Shown piece by piece: positions 8,226 to 15,676 of a stretch of 51,835 nucleotides of DNA; position 1 is the stretch's first letter; each line of letters opens with the position of its first letter. The notes under the pieces are model-generated. The model was not told where the DNA came from. It made no database searches and was given only the letters and a program-made list of their open reading frames with translations. Both the position numbers and the translations under genes were made by a program. Source of the DNA: DASWNP01 sp035537095 (GTDB lineage: Bacteria > Acidobacteriota > Blastocatellia > Pyrinomonadales > Pyrinomonadaceae); assembly GCA_035537095.1 (NCBI GenBank), contig DATLMV010000136.1, positions 1-51,835 on the forward strand. Reading direction: 5' to 3'.

Positions 8226-8546
8226 CTATTCGACGGGCACGACGAGTTCGTCGGCGCGAACCATGCCGCGCGCGCGGGCGGCGGCTTCGATGGCGCGGCG
8301 GTCTGTCGCGAGACGTTCGATCTCGCGTTTGATGTTGGCGTTGGTGTTGCGCAGGGTTTCCACGTCGGTGTTCATCCGTTCATACTTCTGCGCGGCGGAA
8401 CTCCGTTCGGCGTGCGCGCGCATCGTGACGGTGACGCAGACGGCGAACGTGGCGAGGATAATCATGCCGAAGACGACCCAAGAGGGAATCAATGCTCCGC
8501 GCCGACGAGCCTCGGTGCGCGACGCCGCGCTCGCGTGGGCGGGCAT
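8226..8546 (-). CDS. FtsL/DivIC-like septum formation initiator protein
   Basis: A 106-residue small bitopic protein. It has a short basic cytoplasmic N-terminus (TEARRR), one transmembrane helix at about 21-41, then a coiled coil at about 46-90 and a C-terminus ARARGMVRADELVVPVE. This is the layout of FtsL/DivIC proteins, which bridge FtsQ and FtsB in the division complex. The frame stays open back to 8693 inside the phosphohexomutase gene. ATG 8546 is the first in-frame ATG outside that gene and gives a normal family length, though no clear ribosome-binding site is seen. Sequence identity within the family is low, so FtsL, FtsB or DivIC cannot be told apart. Confidence 0.65.
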   Translation of the reverse strand: MPAHASAASRTEARRRGALIPSWVVFGMIILATFAVCVTVTMRAHAERSSAAQKYERMNTDVETLRNTNANIKREIERLATDRRAIEAAARARGMVRADELVVPVE

Positions 8547-8622
8547 GGCGCGCGGGAGTTCGTGCGCCGTCGAGACGAGAGTGAGAGCGCGCGCGGCGGG
8601 TCTTTGCGCGGCGAGACGTGCA

Positions 8623-10023
8623 TCAGTCCAATAGGTATTTGCGGCCTTGTTCAAGTAGCACCTCCAAGTCTGTTTCCGATTCTGATTCTGCATAAATGCG
8701 TACGAGCGGCTCGGTTCCCGACGGGCGCATCAAGAGCCATGAGCCGTCTGCGAAGATAAATTTCACGCCGTCCATGCGGTTCGTGCGCTCGATGCGCCGA
8801 CCGCCAATCGTTTCCGGTTCGCGCGCCAACTTCTCTGCGAGCGTAGCGGCGATGTCCGGCGTCAGTCGAACGCCGATGCGGCCTCCCGCGAGACGACCGA
8901 CGCGCGCATACAGAGCCGACAGTTGTTCCGTCAAACTCGCGCCGCGCGCCGCCACGGCCTCCGCCGCCAGAAGGCACGCGAGGATTCCGTCCTTTTCAGG
9001 ATAATGGCCGCGCATCGAGAGTCCCGCCGATTCTTCGCCGCCGAGAATTATCTTGTCCTCAAGAATCAACTCGCCGATGAACTTGAACCCGACCGGCGTC
9101 TCATAGACGGGAAGCCCGCGCTCCCGCGCCACGCGGTCAACCAGATGCGAGGTCGCCACCGAGCGGGCGATGCCGCCCGTCCAGCCGCGCGATTCCGCGA
9201 GGTAATCAAAGAGCAGCGCGACGAGCGTGTTCGGCGTGATAAACGTGCCGTCGGCGTCGAGGACGCCGAAGCGGTCGCCGTCGCCGTCGGTCGCCAGTCC
9301 CAACGCGCAGCCCCCGCGCTCGACCGCCGCGCGCAACTCCTCAAGGTGGTCTTCGCCCGGTTCCGGCGAACGCCCGCCGAACATCACGTCGCGCCAGTCG
9401 TGAATCGTTTCGACTTCGAGATTGTGTCGGCGCAACGCGTAGTCCAGATAGCCGCGCCCCGTGCCCCAGAGCGGGTCGAAGGCGTAGCGGCCACCGGCGC
9501 GCTCGATCACGTCGAAGCGGATTTTGGCTTCGAGGTCGGCGATGTAGGCCGGAAGCGGGTCAAAACTCTCAAAATCTGCCGCACCGGCGGCGGGCGCGTC
9601 CGCTCCCTGCTCGCCCATCCCCTGAAGCAACTCCTCGACGCGCTTCGTCACTTCCGGCAGGGCCGGTGCGCCGTTCGCCATCGAAAACTTCATCCCGCTA
9701 TATTCGGGCGGGTTGTGCGACGCCGTAAAGTTAATGGCCCCAACAGCTTGGCGGGCGCGGACGGCGTGCGAGATGGTCGGCGTCGGGGTCGGGCGGTTGC
9801 AGACGAGGGCGGGGAATCCGGCGGCTGCCGCCTCCCTGACGCATTGTTCCGCGAACTGTTCGCCGAGAAAACGCGTGTCGTAGCCGACGATCAGAGGGGC
9901 ATTGTCAGCACCCGCGCTGCGTAGATACTCGCAGATGGCGCGCGTGACGCGGCGGACGTTGGCGAACGTGAACTCGTCCGCGATAATCGCGCGCCAGCCT
10001 GATGTCCCGAATCTGATCGCCAT
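8623..10023 (-). CDS. Phosphoglucomutase/phosphomannomutase family protein
   Basis: A 466-residue alpha-D-phosphohexomutase with all four domains: phosphoserine loop TASHNP (100-105), metal-binding DGDGDRFG (about 242-249), sugar-binding GGEESAG (about 324-330) and phosphate-binding RPSGTEP near the C-terminus. It interconverts hexose 1- and 6-phosphates; glucose or mannose preference is not evident from these motifs. Start ATG 10023 is preceded by AGAGGA. It lies upstream of the FtsL-like gene on the same strand with a 76-base gap. Confidence 0.93.
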   Translation of the reverse strand: MAIRFGTSGWRAIIADEFTFANVRRVTRAICEYLRSAGADNAPLIVGYDTRFLGEQFAEQCVREAAAAGFPALVCNRPTPTPTISHAVRARQAVGAINFTASHNPPEYSGMKFSMANGAPALPEVTKRVEELLQGMGEQGADAPAAGAADFESFDPLPAYIADLEAKIRFDVIERAGGRYAFDPLWGTGRGYLDYALRRHNLEVETIHDWRDVMFGGRSPEPGEDHLEELRAAVERGGCALGLATDGDGDRFGVLDADGTFITPNTLVALLFDYLAESRGWTGGIARSVATSHLVDRVARERGLPVYETPVGFKFIGELILEDKIILGGEESAGLSMRGHYPEKDGILACLLAAEAVAARGASLTEQLSALYARVGRLAGGRIGVRLTPDIAATLAEKLAREPETIGGRRIERTNRMDGVKFIFADGSWLLMRPSGTEPLVRIYAESESETDLEVLLEQGRKYLLD

Positions 10024-10562
10024 TGTGGGGGGGCTTCCTCTGATTTTTTACTTGAAACCCAAGATAGTGTGTTGACGATGGGCGAACGATACAACGGAGT
10101 GTGGCCCAACCGTGTTCAATTATTTGCCGCTCAATCATTTAGCGACAAAGTGGCCGGAATGTAGCATGCAGCCCCTAACCTGTAAAGACATTTCTTTGCA
10201 ACGACTTATACACATAAGTTCAATGTTTACTTGAAGTAAGGTGGTTTAACTCTTTCTTTCGGCGAACACATGGCGAACGGAAATCCGCCGGGAGGGCAAC
10301 GCCCCGCCATACCCATTCGATACAGCGAGATAGGCACGCCGAAGACTGTGCACAGGTGTGGAAAACCTTCAACGGATTCCGGCAAGAGGCGACGTTTAAC
10401 ATCGCGGACGCGTCGTCTTGAATGTTGTTTGAAGCGTCGAGGCGGGTGGAAATGTTTGTCAAAACCCGTCAGGGAGGGTTGGCGGCGCGAAAAAAGCCCG
10501 CACGCGGTTTCGGGGTCGCCGAAAGCCGCGCGCGGGCTTAGAAATCGTTTATTTGCTGCTGT
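10024..10562. other. Long AT-richer gap with DnaA-box-like words
   Basis: This 540-base stretch lies between the phosphohexomutase start and the end of the GlsB gene. It contains TTATACACA at 10206-10214 and TGTGGAAAA at 10357-10365 (complement TTTTCCACA), both fitting the DnaA consensus TTWTNCACA, plus the palindrome CTGTGCACAG at 10346-10355. Two boxes are too few to call an origin. Short open frames here overlap the terminator and show no family features. It must also hold the promoter of the phosphohexomutase gene, which I could not place. Confidence 0.4.
10493..10539 (-). terminator. Intrinsic terminator of the GlsB-type gene
   Basis: A long stem (AAGCCCGC-A-CGCGGTTTCGG with GCCGAAAGCCGCG-CGCGGGCTT) has a 4-nt loop and is followed on the minus strand by TTTTTT (10489-10494). 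It lies 24 bases after the gene's stop. Confidence 0.9.
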
Positions 10563-10844
10563 TTAGCCCGCTCGCATACTGCGTCCCGTGATGAGCCGGT
10601 AGACCACGAGTACGATGATTGCGCCGATGACCGCGAAGACGAGCGTCATCAGGAAGCCGGGGTCGCTGAAGTTATCGCCGCGACCGCCGATGCCGAGCGC
10701 ACGACCGACGAACCCGCCGACGATTGCGCCCACGATGCCGAGCAGTATCGTGACGATGACCCCGCCCGGGTCTCTGCCCGGCATAATGGCCTTAGCGATG
10801 ATACCAGCCAGCAAACCGATAATTATCCATCCAAGAATGCCCAT
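10563..10844 (-). CDS. GlsB/YeaQ/YmgE family stress-response membrane protein
   Basis: A 93-residue protein with three hydrophobic helices (about 3-20, 28-50, 65-85). Its glycine-rich pattern is typical of the transglycosylase-associated/GlsB family: GWIIIGLLAGIIAKAIMPG followed by LLGIVGAIVGGFVG. Members are inner-membrane proteins induced by stress; the molecular role is unknown. A textbook AGGAGG lies 7 bases before the ATG, suggesting high expression. It has its own terminator and is transcribed divergently from the LysM gene. Confidence 0.92.
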   Translation of the reverse strand: MGILGWIIIGLLAGIIAKAIMPGRDPGGVIVTILLGIVGAIVGGFVGRALGIGGRGDNFSDPGFLMTLVFAVIGAIIVLVVYRLITGRSMRAG

Positions 10845-11042
10845 CTCAAATCCTCCTACGTGATTTGTTGAAACACAAAACCGCGAGTTTTTCAGGTCTC
10901 GCCGCCGTAGCAGCCTGTATGCTTTTAATCTTTAGCAAGCTTGCGTGGATGTTGAAAGCAAAAGGTGCGCCACGCCCGCCCGCCGCGTCAATTGGCCGCG
11001 TTTCCGCAGCGAATCGCGCCTCTTTCGCCCGTTCGCACACGG

Positions 11043-11058
11043 CGGCATGAACGTTGCA
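11043..11058 (+). promoter_or_regulatory. Possible sigma-54 promoter of the BON-LysM gene
   Basis: CGGCATG-AACG-TTGCA places GG and GC exactly 10 bases apart as in the -24/-12 consensus TGGCACGNNNNTTGCW, with two differences outside the key dinucleotides. It lies about 65 bases upstream of the gene start. Confidence 0.4.
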
Positions 11059-11124
11059 ATCGTTGATTGCGAACACCCCAACGGGATTTGAAAGCTTACG
11101 TTTGAAGGATGGAGGAGAGTGGTT

Positions 11125-11622
11125 ATGGGAATTTTCGACAAGATGTTTGGACGCGGGGCGTCAAAAGCGCAGGAGCAACCGAACGCCAACCAGCGTTTCG
11201 ACGAACTCAAACAGAAATACGGCGTCGTGCTCAACGCGATTGACCAGAATCAGGTTCGGTTGCAGAACCTGCACGTGCAGGACGATAAACTGTTCGTGCG
11301 CGGCGTCGCGTCGTCGGAAGACGCGAAAAATAAGGTTTGGGACGCAATCAAGCTCGTCAATCCGAACCAAGACGATATTACCGCCGACATCAGCGTCGAG
11401 CAGGCGCAGGCGCAGGGAGCAGCGGCGGGCGGCGGGAGCAGTCAGGGCGGGCAGAGCTACACGGTCAAGTCCGGCGATACGCTCTCGAAGATCAGCAAAC
11501 AGTTCTACGGCGATTCCGATGAATTCATGCGCATCTTCTACGCCAACCGCGACAGTATAAACGACCCCGACCAGATCAAAGTCGGTCAGGAATTGACCAT
11601 TCCGCCCGACGACAACGCTTAA
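11125..11622 (+). CDS. BON and LysM domain protein (Kbp/YgaU-like)
   Basis: A 165-residue protein with a BON domain at about 25-92 and a C-terminal LysM domain at about 111-160 (YTVKSGDTLSKISKQFYGD ... IKVGQELTIP), joined by a Gly/Ser/Gln linker. This is the layout and size of the E. coli potassium-binding protein Kbp (YgaU, 149 residues), a soluble K+ sensor. No signal peptide is seen, which fits Kbp. The ATG at 11125 has GGAGGAG 7 bases upstream and was preferred over the GTG at 11119. It is followed by a strong terminator. Confidence 0.9.
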   Translation: MGIFDKMFGRGASKAQEQPNANQRFDELKQKYGVVLNAIDQNQVRLQNLHVQDDKLFVRGVASSEDAKNKVWDAIKLVNPNQDDITADISVEQAQAQGAAAGGGSSQGGQSYTVKSGDTLSKISKQFYGDSDEFMRIFYANRDSINDPDQIKVGQELTIPPDDNA

Positions 11623-11646
11623 ACGCGCGCAAGCTCGCTTTCGAGA

Positions 11647-11700
11647 AAAAGCGTGCGAAATGTTTGCCCTCGAAGCAAACATTTCGCACGCTTTTCGCGT
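11647..11700. terminator. Terminator hairpin after the BON-LysM gene
   Basis: Perfect arms AAGCGTGCGAAATGTTTGC and its complement flank a 7-base loop (CCTCGAA). Poly-A lies before and CTTTTC after, so it could act in both directions. Confidence 0.85.
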
Positions 11701-11725
11701 CTTTGGCGGGCGAAAAATTGATTTG

Positions 11726-11754
11726 TTGACACCGTCCGTCTCGGTTGCTAGATT
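11726..11754 (+). promoter_or_regulatory. Sigma-70 promoter of the sigma-54 activator gene
   Basis: TTGACA (11726-11731), a 17-base spacer, then TAGATT (11749-11754), directly after the upstream terminator. This is a near-consensus housekeeping promoter. Confidence 0.75.
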
Positions 11755-11951
11755 GTGAAAGGTCTTGGGTCAGAGTTCCTCACTCTGCGACCTCCGGCAC
11801 GGCGAGACATTTTCCGCTGATTTCGCTCGTCGCCAAAATTTGCCCCATCAGAAAGACAAAGTTTCTTTGCGGGTGGAAAGTGTTCTCTTCCGAACACGCC
11901 TTCGCCCGTCGCGCGTATGAATCTCTCTCCCGAGAGGTGATGGGTTTTTCT

Positions 11952-13505
11952 ATGTCAGGCTTCGGGCCGCCTTCATTGAACACAGGGACAGACGACAATT
12001 CCGCCAACGCTTTTCAGATGCCGCTCGCGTCCATGCTCCGCGCGCTGTGTCGCGCGGCGACGACCGGCTCCGACATCCTCTACGATGTCATGCTCAAACT
12101 CGCGCTGATGGTTGACGCCACCGCGCAGACCTACGGCCTCGCCACCTTCGCGCAGAAGATCGGCGAGCCGCCGCGTCTGAAGTGGGTCGAGGGCTTAGAC
12201 CACGAGGAGATCGCCGAGGCGGAAGTGCGTGTCACCTCCGCTCTGACCGAGACCGACGGCGCGTGGGAGATGCGGGCCGGAGACCGCGCCATCTGCCTTC
12301 TGCTGGCGATTGCCACGCCGCACCGCGAAGGCGCGGCCATCTACGGGCGTTGCGTCCGCCCGCTCACCGAGCAACAGGCGACCGAGTTGCGGATGCTCTC
12401 CGACGTTGCCCAACTCGCGCACGCACACGCGCACCTCCGGGAAGAACTGCATCAACCCGCGCACGCGGCGGCACACGCGGCGGTGGCGGCGGCGACGCTG
12501 CCCGGGATGGTCTTCGTCAGCCGCGCGATGTCGCAGTTGGCGCGTTCGGTCGAGCGCGTGAAGGATTCGGATTCGACCGTGCTCATCACGGGCGAGTCGG
12601 GCACGGGTAAAGAACTGGTGGCGCGTGCCGTCCATCGTTTGAGCAGGCGCGCGCAAGCGCCCTTCATTCCCTTCAACTGCACCGCCGCGCCCGCCGATTT
12701 GATCGAGAGCCTCCTGTTCGGACATCGCAAAGGAGCTTTCACCGGCGCGCACGCGGATCACGCAGGCTTGATTCGCGCCGCCGAAGGCGGGACACTCTTT
12801 CTGGATGAGATCGGCGACCTGCCGCTCCCTTTACAGCCGAAGCTTCTGCGCTTTTTGCAGGAGGGCGAAGTGCACACGCTCGGCGAACGCGCGCCGCGTT
12901 GCGTCAACGTGCGCGTGCTTGCGGCGACGCATAAGGATTTACGCAAGGGCGTGCGCGAGAGCACGTTTCGGGAAGACCTGTATTATCGTGTCGCCGCGTT
13001 GACGCTCGACGTGCCGCCTCTGCGCGAGCGACCGGAAGACACCGCCGCGCTCATCTCTCATTTCGTGACGCACTACGCGCGCCGCAACGACCACGCCATC
13101 GCGGGCATCACGGTCGAGGCCATTGACGTGCTGCAAAACTACTCTTGGCCGGGCAACGTGCGCGAACTCGCGGCGGAGATCGAGCGTCTGGTGCTCTACA
13201 CGGAGGTCGGTTCGTATATCGGCGTTGAGCACATCAGCGCGCGCATCCTGCCGCCGCAGTACCGCCGCGCTCTGGACGACACGCCGCAGGAAGTCTCCGC
13301 AGACCTCGAACACCTGCTCGAAGATTTCGAGCGGCGAGTGATTACCGAAACGCTGCGCCGCAACGATTACAACGTCGCGCGCGCCGCGACCGCGCTCGGC
13401 TTGGGCTCACGACAGACGCTCTACAAAAAACTGAAACGTCTCGCCATCAACGTCGGAGATTTCCTGCAAGACGAAGAGGAACCCGGCCTCCAACTACGCG
13501 CGTGA
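11952..13505 (+). CDS. Sigma-54-dependent transcriptional activator (GAF, AAA+, Fis HTH)
   Basis: A 517-residue enhancer-binding protein. An N-terminal GAF-like sensor domain at about 35-165 replaces a receiver domain. The AAA+ core has Walker A GESGTGKE (214-221), the sigma-54 contact loop GAFTGA (261-266), Walker B TLFLDEIGD (281-289) and arginine-finger region FREDLYYR. A Fis-type helix-turn-helix (NVARAATALGLGSRQTLYKKLKRL) ends the protein. With no phosphorylation domain it probably answers to a small ligand or partner. Start 11952 is preferred; 11940 is also possible. It lies just upstream of the Tad pilus genes, where a sigma-54-like promoter and a phased direct repeat occur, so it is the likely activator of that locus (inference). 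Confidence 0.93.
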   Translation: MSGFGPPSLNTGTDDNSANAFQMPLASMLRALCRAATTGSDILYDVMLKLALMVDATAQTYGLATFAQKIGEPPRLKWVEGLDHEEIAEAEVRVTSALTETDGAWEMRAGDRAICLLLAIATPHREGAAIYGRCVRPLTEQQATELRMLSDVAQLAHAHAHLREELHQPAHAAAHAAVAAATLPGMVFVSRAMSQLARSVERVKDSDSTVLITGESGTGKELVARAVHRLSRRAQAPFIPFNCTAAPADLIESLLFGHRKGAFTGAHADHAGLIRAAEGGTLFLDEIGDLPLPLQPKLLRFLQEGEVHTLGERAPRCVNVRVLAATHKDLRKGVRESTFREDLYYRVAALTLDVPPLRERPEDTAALISHFVTHYARRNDHAIAGITVEAIDVLQNYSWPGNVRELAAEIERLVLYTEVGSYIGVEHISARILPPQYRRALDDTPQEVSADLEHLLEDFERRVITETLRRNDYNVARAATALGLGSRQTLYKKLKRLAINVGDFLQDEEEPGLQLRA

Positions 13506-13674
13506 AGGCGTTGAAAGACGCGACGAAGGACGCGGCGAAAGAAACAGCGCGTCCGGCCTCGTCTCTCTCTTTCATAGCTGCGGCGCGGTTTGTCCGCCGT
13601 CTCTGCTGCCAAGTTGATAACCTCAAGCTCCGGCAGCGAACTCCGAAGGCTTCGCGCCGCTTGCCTCCTGCCTT

Positions 13675-14235
13675 ATGTTCAGCAACTCATCAACAGTCGC
13701 TTCCGCCGTCCAATTCTGGGCGATGGCGCTCAACTCGCTGACCGTCTTCAATTATCTCGCGTGCTTCGCGCTGGCGATGTTGATACATGAATTGGGACAT
13801 CTGGCGGCGGCGCGTCTGTGCCGGATTCCGGCGACGGAGTTGGGGCTCGGGTGGGGAAGCAGGCTGTGGGGGTTCAATTTCAGAGGCGTCGAATACAAAC
13901 TCCACGCGCTGCCCGTGGGCGCGTACGTCCGTCTGGACATGGAGGAGTTGCAGCGCAGGCCAATCGTGCAACAGGTCTTCGTGCTGCTCGCGGGCATCTT
14001 CGTCAACCTCGCCGCCGCTGCCGTCGTCTCGGGGACGACCTTCGGCGTGATGAACCTGCTTCTGGCCGCGACCAATCTGCTGCCGCTCTATCAACCGGAC
14101 GGATGGAAGTGCGGGATGGTGATGCTGCGCGCGTTGCTCCGGCGGCGCAGCGCGCTCGTCGAGTGGACGTTCACCATCGCGGGCGGCGTCCTCAGCTTCG
14201 CCCTCTTCGTCGCGCAGGCGTTCAGACATTTTTAG
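13675..14235 (+). CDS. M50-type site-2 protease family membrane protein
   Basis: A 186-residue membrane protein with the zinc motif HELGH (about 38-42) in the first hydrophobic helix and a second motif NLLPLYQPDGW supplying the third ligand Asp, as in S2P/SpoIVFB proteases. Four hydrophobic segments are visible. It is short and lacks PDZ or CBS domains. The start is uncertain: ATG 13675 or ATG 13723 (MALNSL), neither with a good ribosome-binding site. Its place between the sigma-54 activator and the pilus locus suggests a regulatory or secretion-linked role, but no substrate can be named. Confidence 0.8.
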   Translation: MFSNSSTVASAVQFWAMALNSLTVFNYLACFALAMLIHELGHLAAARLCRIPATELGLGWGSRLWGFNFRGVEYKLHALPVGAYVRLDMEELQRRPIVQQVFVLLAGIFVNLAAAAVVSGTTFGVMNLLLAATNLLPLYQPDGWKCGMVMLRALLRRRSALVEWTFTIAGGVLSFALFVAQAFRHF

Positions 14236-14261
14236 ATAAACTTTCGACACCAAACAATATT

Positions 14262-14310
14262 GAGGCGACGTTGCAGAGCTTGAACTCTCGACGCCGCCTC
14301 TCTCTTTTTC
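14262..14310 (+). terminator. Intrinsic terminator after the M50 protease gene
   Basis: Outer arms GAGGCG/CGCCTC enclose an inner AGAG-CTTGA-ACTCT hairpin and are followed by TCTCTTTTT. It separates the protease gene from the pilus promoter region. Confidence 0.65.
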
Positions 14311-14319
14311 GCTTCTCCA

Positions 14320-14373
14320 CTTTTAATTTTCCTCCTTTCCTTCTTTCCTTCTTTCCCCCTCTTTCACTTCATC
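14320..14373. repeat. Pyrimidine-rich word array (CCTTTCCTTCTT)
   Basis: About 54 bases of CTTTCCTTC-type words. Its complement reads GGGAAAGAAGGAAAG and resembles the purine arms of the arrays at 29763, 38263 and 49007. No matching second arm is visible here. Confidence 0.55.
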
Positions 14374-14419
14374 ATGTTAAGTCGTCGCCCGTCGTTGAAA
14401 GCGGCGCGGGGCGTGTGTG

Positions 14420-14528
14420 AACCGTGGGCGACAGCAGGCTAAGTGTAAGGCTGTGTTTGAGTTCGCGGCGTCGGTGGGATGCGTGGGGGCTGCGTGCGGG
14501 GCGCGGAGTTGTCAACCGTGGGCGACAG
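14420..14528. promoter_or_regulatory. Phased direct repeat, possible activator-binding sites
   Basis: AACCGTGGGCGACAG occurs identically at 14420-14434 and 14514-14528. The centres are 94 bases apart, close to nine helical turns. The downstream copy is about 70 bases before the sigma-54-like promoter at 14592. Spacing and distance suit upstream activating sequences of a sigma-54 enhancer-binding protein. Confidence 0.5.
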
Positions 14529-14591
14529 AAGGGGAGCGTCAAACGGCGTCGAAGTGTGAAGAATGCGGGGCTTTCGCGGGTTGTCGGGTTG

Positions 14592-14607
14592 TGGCACGCG
14601 CCTTGAA
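14592..14607 (+). promoter_or_regulatory. Sigma-54-like promoter of the Tad/Flp locus
   Basis: TGGCACG-CGCC-TTGAA matches TGGCACGNNNNTTGCW at all positions except the -12 C (here A). It lies 78 bases before the first open frame of the locus. Confidence 0.5.
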
Positions 14608-14684
14608 ATGGAGATATGCGTCCGCAGAAGCGACCGGGAACGTTTGGCACCGTTTGAAGTCGCGCGGTCGAGAGAGAACGAAAC

Positions 14685-14972
14685 ATGAAAGAACGACTCA
14701 CCAAAATCATCATCGCGTGTTCGGCCCTCGTGCTGGTCGTGATGTTCGCGTGCGTGGCGCTCCTGACGGGAACGCGCGCCGTGGCGGGAGCCGTTGATAT
14801 GCAGGACGATCTGTTGTTGGTCGCGCTGGCGGTTTGCGGCGCGGCGGCCAGCGTCGTCAAGAACCTGCGCCGACGCAACGTTGCGACGTGTGAGCAGACC
14901 GCTCTGCACATCGCTTCGAGCCACAGGAGAACCGGCGACGGCACTTTCATGAGCCTTTCCTCTTCCACCTAA
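14685..14972 (+). CDS. Small membrane protein of unknown function before the pilins
   Basis: A 95-residue frame beginning MKERLTKIII with a strong hydrophobic helix at about 7-28 and a second hydrophobic stretch at about 43-58, followed by a basic hydrophilic tail (NLRRRN). GAGAGA lies upstream of the ATG. I do not recognise a family. Its position directly after the sigma-54-like promoter and before two pilin genes suggests an accessory pilus protein, but the second half could also be non-coding leader. Confidence 0.5.
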   Translation: MKERLTKIIIACSALVLVVMFACVALLTGTRAVAGAVDMQDDLLLVALAVCGAAASVVKNLRRRNVATCEQTALHIASSHRRTGDGTFMSLSSST

Positions 14973-15069
14973 CACAGGCGGCCCCACCGCCGCGTCGCTG
15001 TCACCCACGCGACCGTCAGGGGCCTTCCGTAACCTTGAACCCCAAACCACTTTTCTGAGGAGCAAACAG

Positions 15070-15228
15070 ATGATTAAGAAATTCATGCAGGATGAAACCG
15101 GTCTCGAACTGTCCGAGTATGCCGTTGCCGCCGCGCTGGTCGCCGTCGCCGCCGTCGCCGCCTTCAAACTTCTCGGCACGACCATCGCCGGAAAGATCAA
15201 CACGCTGATCGCTGGCATCAACAGCTAA
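15070..15228 (+). CDS. flp: Flp/Fap type IVb pilin, copy 1
   Basis: A 52-residue prepilin starting MIKKFMQDETG. The processing site GLELSEY (G11, then xxxxEY) is the type IVb prepilin motif cut by the CpaA peptidase after Gly11, leaving a mature pilin of about 41 residues. A hydrophobic helix (AVAAALVAVAAVAAFKLL, about 18-35) forms the fibre core. GAGGAG lies 7 bases before the ATG. The Flp pilus mediates surface attachment and tight adherence. It is followed 79 bases later by a near-identical copy. Confidence 0.95.
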   Translation: MIKKFMQDETGLELSEYAVAAALVAVAAVAAFKLLGTTIAGKINTLIAGINS

Positions 15229-15307
15229 TCGCCCGCGCTTCCCCCTTTCACCTCGAACGAAAAAGTCGGCTCGATTTTGCCGCCAACACCAATCAAGGAG
15301 CACCCCG

Positions 15308-15466
15308 ATGATTAAGAGATTCATGCAGGATGAGACCGGTCTGGAATTGTCCGAATACGCCGTCGCCGCCGCGCTCGTGGCCGTCGCCGCCGTCGCCGCT
15401 TTCAAACTTCTCGGCACGACCATCGCCGGAAAAATCCAGTCCCTCGTTGACGGCATCAACAGCTAA
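15308..15466 (+). CDS. flp: Flp/Fap type IVb pilin, copy 2
   Basis: A 52-residue prepilin with the same GLELSEY cleavage site and hydrophobic core as copy 1. It differs by a conservative Lys4 to Arg change and at a few C-terminal positions (KIQSLVDGINS instead of KINTLIAGINS), while many codons differ at third positions. This indicates an old tandem duplication kept by purifying selection. AAGGAG precedes the ATG. Confidence 0.95.
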   Translation: MIKRFMQDETGLELSEYAVAAALVAVAAVAAFKLLGTTIAGKIQSLVDGINS

Positions 15467-15477
15467 AAGCTGTCAGC

Positions 15478-15504
15478 CGCCCGCGCAAGCAGCGGATGCG
15501 GGCG
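15478..15504 (+). terminator. Hairpin after the second pilin gene
   Basis: Perfect 7-base arms CGCCCGC/GCGGGCG with a 13-base loop begin 12 bases after the pilin stop, with no T-run. Such hairpins can protect abundant pilin mRNA or partially stop transcription before the assembly genes. Confidence 0.45.
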
Positions 15505-15676
15505 AGCGCGCTTCCTCGTCGCGAGACGAACACGAGCGCGCCCGCCCGCTTCCGATAAAAGAACGGTCGCTCCCGAAGCGACGCTTGCACACCGCGCGAA
15601 ACCGCAAGCGCGAAAAAGTTTTTCTTCCACACCTTCTTCAAACAACAAACAGCAAGGCCGGAGTCGCATTAAACAG

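Larger units (their letters stand above)
11623..11951. other. Intergenic region with terminator, promoter and long leader
   Basis: This 329-base gap holds the LysM terminator, a sigma-70 promoter (11726-11754) and an about 190-base leader for the sigma-54 activator. The leader contains a small hairpin (CAGAGTTCCTCACTCTG at 11773-11789). The activator's frame is open into this leader, but the translated part shows no family similarity. Confidence 0.5.
14236..14684. other. Control region in front of the Tad/Flp locus
   Basis: This 449-base gap carries, in order, a terminator (14262-14310), a pyrimidine-rich word array (14320-14373), a 15-base direct repeat in two copies (14420 and 14514) and a sigma-54-like promoter (14592). 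Overlapping short frames lack protein features. Confidence 0.6.

Noticed and set aside
10270..10566. 98-codon plus-strand open frame
   Set aside because: It runs through the terminator of the GlsB gene, has no ribosome-binding site and no protein-like composition.
11745..11951. Extended N-terminus of the sigma-54 activator, or a tRNA remnant near 11755-11810
   Set aside because: It overlaps the -10 element of a good promoter and shows no family similarity. The CAGAGTTCCTCACTCTG hairpin lacks T-loop and acceptor features of a tRNA.
13502..13741. 79-codon frame starting GTG over the sigma-54 activator stop (MKALKDATKDAAKET)
   Set aside because: The first 20 residues look plausible, but the rest is Arg/Ser/Pro-rich out-of-frame sequence that overlaps the M50 gene.
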